Shown here: one piece after another, positions 35,856-47,200 of the stretch | How positions within the stretch are numbered: the first letter of the stretch is position 1 | How the letters are laid out: each line of letters opens with the position of its first letter | Source of the DNA: Schistosoma haematobium | Lineage: Eukaryota; Platyhelminthes; Trematoda; Strigeidida; Schistosomatidae | Assembly: GCF_000699445.3 (NCBI RefSeq) | Contig: NC_067197.1 | Span: forward strand, 4,160,152-4,224,151 | Direction of reading: 5' to 3' | DNA: 64,000 nucleotides | Made by a program: the position numbers and the translations under genes | The notes under the pieces: model-generated | Told to the model about the DNA's origin: nothing | Seen by the model: only the letters and a program-made list of their open reading frames with translations | Databases searched by the model: none

Positions 35856-36685
35856 TTAAGTATAGCAATCATTGATTTGAGTGAGGTTTGTGTTACTGTA
35901 TATGTGCCCAAAACGAAGCAGGTCATTCAATAATGTAAAGTTCCGTAACTAAACAATCGAAAACGTGTTTTAACTGAACTTTCTGTCAATACGTTTAAAC
36001 TATAATCTTATGTTAAATAATAATTTGCATGATTTTTCTGCACTAATAATCATCGTTTTACCCAATACCATATACGTGATTATGTTGTGAACGAGAATAC
36101 AGGTTGGGACGGCTAATGTGTTTTAATACAAACTTACAGAATATCTTGTTAAGATATGACAACCACGCACTAAACACTTCATTTGAAAAATTCCATCATT
36201 TGTCCTTCACATTCTGTATGCTTCTTCAAGTTTACAACTCTTATCTATTCTCCCTTCTATTCTTTTTAACACAAACTTCCCAACCTTCTGCTGCCAGGAT
36301 TTCCACTTCCGGTCGATGCTATATACTACTTATGTCGACAGACATAAGTAGCATACACCACAATTCCAGAAAAAATGTACCGTCTTATATTCGTTCAACT
36401 TGTGAATACTGAAACGGAAATTTTATGTAATTGGTCTTGCATTAAGTTTCAAGCCTGACACGTGAGTACATACGTTTAGCATAGAGGAAATTTTTTGGTA
36501 ATATTGACACCGTTTGGAAATAGGTGGCCGAGACGTTTGGATGGTTGCCAAATTATTTAGTTCTTGATACACCGTAATTCTTTATTCATTAAAAAATTTA
36601 TTTGCATATTAAAAGTTAAGTGACACATCACAAGCAATACACTAATATGTTTTGTTAAATATTTGAAGGCATTTTCAGAAAGTCC
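35856..36685. other. AT-rich intergenic stretch, nothing recognised
   Basis: No supported gene; the frame 36104-36412 lacks any domain. It shares the general look of 17078-17344 (a kaNTSFEKF / NTSFANL-like phrase), so both may derive from one unknown repeat. Confidence 0.35.
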
Positions 36686-36689
36686 TCAG

Positions 36690-36780
36690 TCACTTATTGT
36701 CAGCGTAAGGCCTGTGACGAGTGTGCATCAGTCCGAGTTGCAATATCACATAAAGTCTTGGGTCTTAATTTTACACTTGT
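36690..36780 (-). mobile_element. Family B 3' UTR terminal fragment
   Basis: The plus-strand text cagtcacttattgtcagcg and the following gtgcatcagtccgagttgca match the inverted 3' end seen at 12283-12345 and 52842-52905. Only about 90 bases remain. Confidence 0.55.
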
Positions 36781-38152
36781 CTGGAATTAAAACGTGAATC
36801 GGGTTTTGCACTTATCAACACATTATTTCTGTCAACAGTCTGCTAAAGTTTCAGCCCTTAGCCAAATGACTTGATTTAGTCAGGTTCTCGTTATACGACA
36901 GCTTTGAGATTCCAGATATCAGATTAGTTGCGGTTCTTCAAGCTTTTTCCGTTAGCTCAATTATTTTTAGACGGGCTGATTGCTTCCATGCAACACTCGA
37001 AATTTGGTTCAACGAACATTATACAATATCACAAAAGTTACTATATTCCCTTTATCTGGGAAGAGGTATCACCCTACATTGACTAATAATCATTAAAGTT
37101 TCCACGAAGATACAGAGGTGTCGAATGGTATTACCTAATCTACATCATCTATGACATCAGTAAAGCATCTAAATATCTACAAAAAAAGTCTCTCCTATGA
37201 TATGTTCGTGAGATATGTTTTTTAATGTCGAAATGTTGAAATCAATATTACATGATAAACCCATCATCTTAGTCAAGAGGAACGAATCAGCCAGAAATCG
37301 CACAAACTAGAAACGGTTGAAATGAGTTAGATGTATATTATGTATCCAAAGCTTTTGTCCTTTTTACAAAAGCAGGAGTCTTGTCATAGTTAGTAAGGAT
37401 TCCCAACTGTAAAGTTGTTCTCGATAAGCTCTACCTTTCGGTATAAAGTTATAAATCCATCAATATTATATCATAATGAACTATATAAACTGTAAATAGA
37501 TTTGTATTGAATCAATCTGTGGTTTTGAACTACATTGCTTATAATTTCAATAGTCGCTCATCATTTTAGTTGAAATCGATTTAAAGAGAATTAATAATCT
37601 GATATTCTGAGAATCCGCATGATTTTCATTGTTTGCTTAAAATATATAAACACAACTATGAATAAAATATACATCTTAACGCTTGAAAAAAAAATCTTCA
37701 TAGTTTAAACCCTCATATTTTCAAATTTATCTCGGTTATTCTATTAGTTTCGATACACAGTCTCAAAAACCACAACATATCCAGTGATTTAGGCAAACAT
37801 TTGTGCTTTAAACTATAAATATTCCTACCATTATTTTGTATTTATCAATAATATTTTGCTTAGTTAAACTGTAGTCCATAAACAAAGGAGAAGAAATAAT
37901 CTGACAGGCTGTTTCACATTAGGCCATGACCTTGAAATTATTGAATAACCTTGAAGCTAGCGCCAGATAACCAATAGACCAATCACAATATTTTATCGAT
38001 CCGTTAAGCTTGCTAGGGTTATTCGTCCGCCCTGCTCTTATAATTGTTATTGTTTCTTGTCCTAGCCGGCCGTAATTTATTAGCTGTTCAGAGTTTTCTC
38101 TTGGAATTAAGCTATTTTATCCAATTTTGATTTGTTCGACTAGAACTATAGA
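36781..38152. other. Sequence upstream of spen
   Basis: AT-rich, with no repeat family identified and no certain promoter element. The 5' UTR and promoter of spen must lie here or further upstream if there is a noncoding first exon. A short less AT-rich patch lies at about 37975-38075. Confidence 0.4.
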
Positions 38153-38194
38153 ATGAAAATATCATTCTTAATGTATATACCACCTACAACATGA
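38153..38194 (+). promoter_or_regulatory. Short upstream ORF overlapping the spen start codon
   Basis: An ATG at 38153 opens a 13-codon frame that ends in TGA at 38192-38194. That stop overlaps the proposed spen ATG (38191-38193) as ATGA. If the mRNA includes this region, the arrangement could lower spen translation or make it depend on reinitiation. The transcript start is unknown; an acceptor-like AG at 38149-38150 could also begin an exon just before it. Confidence 0.45.
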
Positions 38195-38270
38195 AAAAGA
38201 CTAGATTTTTGTGGATTCGTGATTTACCTGCAAAATGTAAAGATGCAGATTTGAGAAATGTTCTTGAAAG
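38191..38270 (+). CDS. spen: spen exon 1 (start of RRM1)
   Basis: Eighty coding bases from the ATG to donor AG|GTAAAT. They encode the first beta strand and helix of RRM1, with RNP2 reading LWIRDL. Ends in phase 2 within an Arg codon. The 170-base intron that follows is the shortest in the gene. Confidence 0.88.
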
Positions 38271-41200
38271 GTAAATTTTTAACGGCGGTTTTTTCTCTCT
38301 ATTTTAATACGTTATTTCTATTTTTGTTGAGTTTTATATCTATTCAGTGAAACTTTTCTCAGTTAGTTTTGTTGCTATTACCTTTCATGTATATCAGTAT
38401 ATTGATTTTATAAATTTTAAAATATATTTCTCATTTAAAGGCATGGTGGTGGATCAATTCAAAAAATTCGACTATTTAAAGAAGGTCATATGCGTCATGC
38501 TATAGTGACGTTTGTGGATATTAAGTCAGCTGCAGCAGTTATTAATACAGAGAATAAAATTAATGATTCATTATTAAAAATGGAATATTGTAGTTCAGCT
38601 GATACAACAATAGGAATTATAAATCATAAAAATATCAATTCACATCGTAATAATACAGAAATTACAAATCAATTGCCGACATTTAATAATAATAATAACA
38701 CCAGTAATCATAATAATTCGGATCGTAAAACAGAAAAGTGAGTTCACCGTATATTGATTGTTGTTATGTTCTTACTAGTTGTTGTAATTAGGTTTTATAT
38801 TGTTTAGTGGTATTTTTATCGTCTGTCATCCTTAGGTTATTCTGATAATGTATTATGTGTGTTTTGGTGCAACAACATGGATATTCTGACTGATACCGAC
38901 CTATTTTGTTAATGTTCTCAATGTCTTAACTTTGTGAATAAGTTTTGTATCATAGAAAAACTTATTGTTTGATAGATTTTGCCTATTTAGACTGGTACAC
39001 TTCCATTAATTTTTCCTTATTCTTCTATAATCTAGTGAGCCAACTCAGGATACGTTTCTTTTTTTAAATTGAATTTCCCGTTACCGTTTGATTTTCGTCC
39101 TTTGGTATTTACTTTAGATGTTTTTGTGTATATATATTGGGGGAACTGTAGCAATATAAATTGATTTGGGTAAATCTTCAATTTTTACTGATTGTCTACT
39201 ATCTCCAGTAAAAATGTCACTTTTTGTGATATTCCTAAGATGTTTAGGTTTATGTATTCTATGTAAGTTCTACTCATCTATCTGAATATTTCTATGGACT
39301 ATAGCTGTTTTCATTCTAAAAATCATTATAAACGACAGGTAGGGTATCCGTAACATTAGTATGAATTGCATTATCTTAAATGTTTCTATTCTTCTGGTTG
39401 TGATAAGCTAAGGTACGTAGGTTATTTGTAGTGTTCTAGATTGATTGGTTAATATGAGGTGAAATTAAGCAGACTGTATAAGTGATGAATTAGTATATAA
39501 ATTTGTAGAATTGTAGATTTTTTACATATTTAGGTTCGGAACGATGGTGATATCTTTCGCGTTATCAAATAGATAGGAACTTCATAAAATTTTGTATGTT
39601 TCTAATCTATATAATAGTTGTATTATTGTCTATTAGCGCTTCATTAATCAAGTCCCTTTATTTTATTTATTGTAATTACAGTAACAACAGTCTTGAACTC
39701 CTATTGTATTTAGAGATGTTTATTGTACGTGTTTTCTAATCATTTTATTTATGGTTGGTAAAAATATATGTACAACTCAGATTCATACTCTTTTTTAATT
39801 AACTGAAATTGATTTTCGTTAACTTTTGATTGATATAATATCATTTCTGTATTTTCTATGATGTTTAGGTGTAGTATGATTAGCGTTTGTGCCTTGTGGA
39901 TCATTCCAAATATCGATTTTATACATGAATTCAATTTTTGTACAAATAGAAGTGTGTTCTAACGTACCTCTTTGTCTAGGTCATCCTTTCTTTAACCCCA
40001 TAGTTTACGAATGTCAGTGTATTTTGTGTAATTCTAGAGCTTCGATACACGTATTTGTTTAGATTTGATAAAGGTTCAGTATAAATGTTTTTTTCTCTCT
40101 AAAGATAATCAATCAGTTTGTATGACAAGAATTTAATTCCAAATTGTTATGGTACATAAAATAGTTTCCTACGAAATACAAGTGATCGATCGGTTTTTAG
40201 GATCTAATCCATTATTATTCCTTGTAAATGTCCTTGTACACTGAGTTTTTCTTTTATGTCAATCAGTAATGTCTCTGTAACATTAGATCTAAGCATGAAA
40301 TCATTCATAACCATAATTCTGATAACGTTCGTCTTCTCATTGAATTATCTAAATTTATCGAATGGACTAGTTATTTAACATTTAATATTTTGTTTTTATT
40401 CTTACTCCATTAAAAGACAGTTTATGTACATTCATTGTTAAATCAACTTCGTTTCATACTCTGTTTATATTATGACGCTTAAAGATTTCTAATGACATGT
40501 TATCCGATTTCTTTTTACTATTACCCTCATTTATGTTATTTATTCTCATTGATTTCACTGTTTTATTATCATTATTCTTTGTTTTGCAATTCCTTGATTT
40601 ATATGAAAGAGGTTAAGTTTATAGCTTCGGTTTCCATAGCACCTCATTATTCCTGGTATGTATCCAAATCTTGCATAAAAACCACTATTTACTACTTTCT
40701 TAACTCCATCTTTTATTGTTACTAGTATTACTATAATATAACTTCATGTACAATGATAGAACACTTGACTAAATCTACTGGCGTTTAGTCAAATATTTAA
40801 CATTTCTTTACATCACGCCTGACTAGAATTTAATTTAGGGTGTTTTTTAGTTTCATTTTATCGAACTATTTCTTACAAGCTGTATTCATATACTTATTAT
40901 GATTTATTTTACATGAGTTAAGTTGATTCTATTAAACTTTACACCATTAATAATTTCCCATAGTGTTCTTTCTCTACAATAGAAATGATTGAGAATGTTT
41001 ACAGTTATTAAAGTCATATACTAATGAATGTTTATTTAAGAAGTTCAAATCAAGTATTCCTTTACCATTACCAGTCAATAATTTATAAATTACAGCTATT
41101 CAAAATCTATTTTCACATGAAAACAGAATTACATAGTTTTTCATTCATATGACAGATAGTATTATGACCATTCAGTTATAACAGCTTGTCTAAATTGCAA

Positions 41201-44200
41201 ATTAATAAGAATGTGGATTTTGGTTCAGACACTCAACTACCATGGAACTGCATCTCCTTACGATGCTTCACTGCCTTGTGGTTCAGACCTTTAGGTCAAA
41301 GGCTCCGGGTGCGACCCCCTGAGAAAACCACCTGCTTCGGTCTGGCACCCGGGCAGTATCAAAGCCCTCATACAAATGAAATGAGATTTCTGTGGCACAT
41401 ATGTATCTAGTGCCCCCTTGTACCAGTATTTATGTGTTCAAATCAAATCAATCAATCAAATCACTCTCAATAAATATGAAAATTTATACTTGCTCTACTA
41501 ATCTCTATCTCTACGTTGAAATAAATGTTGTTATGTGGTTAATGAAAATATAATTTACACTCTGAAACTGGTTTATACTGAACTGGTAAACTGCAATTCA
41601 GTGGTGTTGTTTCATTATGCAGTAAGTAGTGAGGTTTAACCAAGAGAGGAGTTGAGGTCTTTAATTCGCAACAAGAATTTTGAGAAAACGAATCTACTTT
41701 GGTTATAATAGTAGTTTTGTCTTAAGTATTATAATTCAGGTAGGCACTTTCTGCTACGATAGTATCAGAACAATTTGCTGCGAAATTCCTTGAGTATTTC
41801 GTTTTGTAATTATTGTTATTTATCAATTCGTCAATCAGTTTGGTGTATTTGCATATCACAAAAGATTCTATAAGTAATTGATTATTCATCTATCAAGGGA
41901 CGAGTTCTTAAAATGTTATTTATGTTATTCATACACTTGTTTTGTGCGTAGAAATTAGTTGGGTTTAAGGTAGAATAATTTCCCCGCTTGTCCCATCCAC
42001 CCAACGTTTGTCTATCGCTTCTGTGCTTAATAGTATTCTGAGACAAAATCTTATCTACTCACTGAAGCTTTATATTTTCAGGCGTATTTGTAAATTAACT
42101 GAACCATGTCATTCAGGAAAATTATGCTCAAAATAATTGTTACTAGTACTCTTATTCTGGATTACTAACTCAAAAAAAATCAGCTTCATTGTTATTTCCA
42201 GTGATTAATTATTCTTCTATCCATTGCTTTTTTAAAAAATGATTCGTACATTATTATATGGAGTTTAGTTTTCATCAGATTATTCACAATCAGTAACGAC
42301 AGTATTCTTTGAAATCAATTACACTATATACAATCTTAAAGATCACAGAATAATGTCATTGTGTTGGAAAAAAATTGTTATTTCTTTTACCATCTTAGTT
42401 CATTTGATTTCCACTTGATGTTCGTTGATTCGATCAGTTCTATTTTTCACCAAAATATATAAGTCTAAAAACTGTACCTTTTTTTGTGAGGCTGGGGCTT
42501 TTAAATCTTCATTGTTATTGTTATTGTTTGAATCTATATCATAGACTGGAAAAAAATTTTCTTAGACTTTTCTTAACCGACATGAATAATACGCTTATGA
42601 TTAATGAAGTGACGTTTCTACTGATGATTAAATTTGTGATTTATGTTGTTTATCGATAGCTGAAAATGTCGAGTCACTTAAAATCTTTTCGTGTACTCGT
42701 CTCTCTGGCTTTGTTTTGATTAATTCTATAATGAATTTTCTGTTGTGTTATTGTTGTTCAAGTTTAGCAACGTAAATTTCTGCAGAAACGTCAAACTTCA
42801 CGCTAGCGAAATTATCTAGTCATAATTCTTGATATCATATATTGTTAGTGACAATATCTAATCGGTGTCTATAATACGATTTTCATCTAGGTATTATGAA
42901 TTCTAAACTCTGAAATATGTTTATTAATTTTACTCAATAAATAAATTTTGTAATCGCATCATTGTAGCGTAATAGTAATGATGTTTGATGATGTAGAGTT
43001 AAGTATTGTTATTCTTTTGATAAGAAATATCAAACCGTGTACGATTGAATATGGTTCTCAATATAAATAGTTCAGTAACTTCCATACTACACCACAGGAA
43101 CTTTCTTAAACATGAGAAGTTGGAGAAATGCTTCTGTCACATTTTACTGTCAGAAGAGTGGTATTAGTTCCATAAATAAGGAGGTTCCAGAATTCATAAG
43201 ACTGCTTAAAGTTAGATGTTCCTCAGTATCATATTCTCAGTGCTGACCGTACTAAATTCTTATTTTTGGCTTGTTATTTATGCATTAATAATTTGATTAG
43301 TTACCGATAAAGAAGCTTTAATTACGTTTTATCCATTTGCTTGTTTTTTTTTCAATCATTTATATTTGTAAATCTTTACAATCTGAATAAAATAATTAGG
43401 GAAGCTTCGATATTTATCTATCAAATTCATTCTGATCATTATCTCTGAAAAAGTTCCGAGGAAAGTTTGTTTTTCCACTATTTCCAAATATAAGATTTAT
43501 TTCCATAATAGGAGTTCAGTTCTGTTTACCATTGTAACAGTTTACATCCGATGGAACTACTTAATATTTATTTGCTTACTGGTTGGTCACCTCCAACACT
43601 CCTTTGTAAAATTATTGTATCACTAATCTTCCAATCATGCTTAACTAACAATACAAAGATTAGTTGACTATGCTTTTATAATTTATTGTTTTAACTCAAA
43701 ACTGTGTTTACACTATTTGTATTCCTAGACATAACACCTCACCAAAATCCTCCCGTATAAGTGAATTTTTTAATTGCTGGTAAAACAATAACTTATAATC
43801 AGTATTATGATTCAAATTTTTCCTAACTCTGCGTACACGTTAATCAATATAACTTATCCTTATACGTTCGTGTTCGCAAGATTGTAATTAGTCAGTTGAG
43901 ACGGTGAGCATTCTTTCATGTTCATTCACTACTAATTGTGAATCAAGATAAAAGCGATTGATTAAATGATTATATTTTCTTCTCAGTACAACCTTGATGT
44001 AAAAAGTTTTTTCTTTTCACTTAATCCAACTAACCATCGTAATATATTCGAGTTGAAGATGTTACAAAAGTAGTCGTAGTGCGTACGAAGAACTAATAGT
44101 AACAAGCTAACGAAACCAAAGAAAAAAGTGTTACAACGGTTTGATCGTAACTCAAATAGTTTTACTATGCCTCTTAGTTCTCGATCGTAGGAATTTGTCT

Positions 44201-47200
44201 GACTCATGGAATGAGCTAATCTGAATAATTAACTATGACTTGGAACAAAAGGTCGTAATCTCTTGATTTAACTGTTCAAATAGTGGAGTCATCTTTTTGT
44301 GTTTCTACATAATTGTTTTTCATAACTTTGCTAAGTATTATTATTATTATTGTGTACAGTGGAATGATTGGTTTTGCTCATTTTCTCAGTTTTCTTTTAA
44401 AATCGGTTGTAAATGGTTGTTCTTCTGAAACAAATAGCAAAGCACATAGACAAACTGAATCTTTTATGTGGTTTGACAAATTTCTTTTAAATTATTTGGA
44501 GCTGTTGATGTTTATCTCTCCAACTTGTAATTTCAGTAACCTAGATTCCATGGAATTTGTGTGACTTATTAGTTAGTTTACTCTCTCAGAAACCTTAGTT
44601 TTCTATGTACTTCAAATAAATGTAAACATAGAGATTGAAAGTGTACATGATTTTTCACAATTAGTATCTTGCGTACACAATGTTTGCACTTATAAATAGT
44701 TGACATGTCTTTTTTAAAAGAAAGGAATGTATTAAATGAACGATAGATAGTAATGTAACAAATATTTTAATATGTAACTGATTATACTAGTCACAGTACC
44801 ATAAAATAATACTTTTGGTATTAAGACTGTCGAATTCATGTGTGATGCTATGCAGCTGTTAACTGATTCACATATGTCAGGTTCTACGCTGCATATGACC
44901 GACTGATTAGTGTAGCCTTTAACATAAATTGTATGATGTTTAACAATACAATTATTTTCATGCTTACCATTGTCCCTACTTCACACTTCCCATGCGTAAT
45001 TTTCAATGGTATGATTCTTTTTGTATTACAAAAACACTAATAGTGTTATTCAAAACCGTGACTTGTATTGGAATATAAATTTAGTTATGTGTTTAATGTT
45101 CGACAAAGTTCAGAATTTTGTATTACAAACAAATTATATCTAGGCCCCAAGATGTTGTTTTATAATGCCCGAATTTGTTTCATATTATGTAATAGTATAT
45201 TCTATTGTCATTTGAATGTCCATTTCGATACGAGAATTTTCTCAGCTTCCTTATTTATGTTCGATGTATTTTCTCAGATATTTTCTTTTTCTAGACTTAG
45301 TCTGATCAAAATAATAATTCCTACTTACCTAAATAACATAATAAAGATGGTAACAGTGTCTGGTTTATACTATATTGTTTAACCTGTCGTACGAAAATCA
45401 ATTGAATATTTTACCGGGATTATTTAACTACACATCCCTTTTCCCGTTTCTTTTGTCCTAGTAAACAAATGGGTCACAAGAATACCAGTTATTTCATAAC
45501 AAGATTCGTTTTGTACACTTTGATGAAATGAGGTGGCTGAGTTGTTCACATAGTAATTGTTCATCCACAAACAACCTAGGTCACAATGAATCGGTTCACT
45601 TTTCCACAACGAGATTAAATTAACTAGATGTATATAAAAAAATGTCGAAGTAATAATAGTATGATTGGACAAATGACTAACCGTAGGAAATAAGATTTAG
45701 AAAGGAGTAAAGAGTTTCAAATAACTTTAAATCTAAGAATCAAATGAATGATATAGAAATAAGGTTTTTACACCACTTCTGCCGATTTTGATACACATCA
45801 CCTTACGGTCTCCAAATATTCAATCACTCAGCACTCAACTAACCCTGTTCCTCTAATTTCAGTTTTAACCAAATAGTGAGTTGTCACTCAGTCTTATACA
45901 ATCAATTTTAGTTAGAGCCAAGTACACGAATTTTCGCTTGATATTTGTCTCATTATTCATCCTGATAAAGAAAATAGGTCCATCATTCAAAATCTATACA
46001 TAGTTCATATTTTTTTCTCTTCTCTCAAAACCAGTACTTTTTTAAAAGAAAGAAAGTATACCAATACTTCATGTATTATTTGTTTTCTTAAAGTAAATCA
46101 TGTTTAAATCAGTAATATATTTCGTTCTACTTAGTAGTATATTATATGACAGCTATATTCCTTTTTCATGCATATACATGTTCTTTTCGCACTATTCACG
46201 TTCGATTATTGCTTTTTTTAACAAGATATTTAATATACCTTTAGTAAGTAATGCAATCGATTGTTTTTCTTCAGTCAGATGCATAATGATGCTTACACTT
46301 GATACGTTTACGTATATGTAGAAAAAAATCTATTTTTTTCCTTTTGGTAAAGCACTCCTACATATTTGTGTTAAACACCTTTTAAATGATTTACATTATT
46401 TAAAGAGTTTTGATGGCATTCTATAACTAAGTTGTTTCAAGTTTAAACTCATCAGTCCATTCAGCCAATTGTGTGAAACTCCAAATGTTTTCTTAATGTG
46501 AAAATAGCTAACTAATCAACGAGAAGGAACTTTCACATTTTTCGGATTCAATCTTTCGATCTTTATCTATTGAAAACCAGAAAACACTGGTCATTTGTTT
46601 CGTCCTAGTCTAGGAAATGTGCTTATCCACGATCACATCGAACCCGGGGCCTTCAGATCTCGCGGCGAGCGCTAAGTCTTTAAATCACTGAGCTGGTATT
46701 TAATGGTTCAGATGTATAACTTCAATTGATTCTCAATATATTTAAATATATATACGTATACTTAGTGCATTTAACTTGTTCTCATTCTACCTGGATATAT
46801 AGAATTACCCTAATAGTGTCACTCATATTTTAGCTATTCCAGAATTCTCATCGTTTATTAAACCAATTTAAGATTCAAAGGTGTTTTATTTTTGCTCCTA
46901 AAATACGTTTGGTTTCAAACACAATACTTGCTTATTACATTTACCTTTGATCGATTTCACTGTGAAGTTTAAAGAGGAAAATGATGAATAACTTTCGAGA
47001 AAGGAGAATATTCCATTCCATTTTATTGCGTCGACTGAATGATCTAGGAAATCTTTTGTGCACCACCTACTGTTTGTTGCTAACTCACTTTGTAGTTATT
47101 TCATTGTTGTGATGGTAGCTTTGAAGTTATGAGGTATCATTGTTTGGAATTATACTTTCGAAAATGAAACGAACAGTCTAGTTGAGCCACTGTTGGCTAT

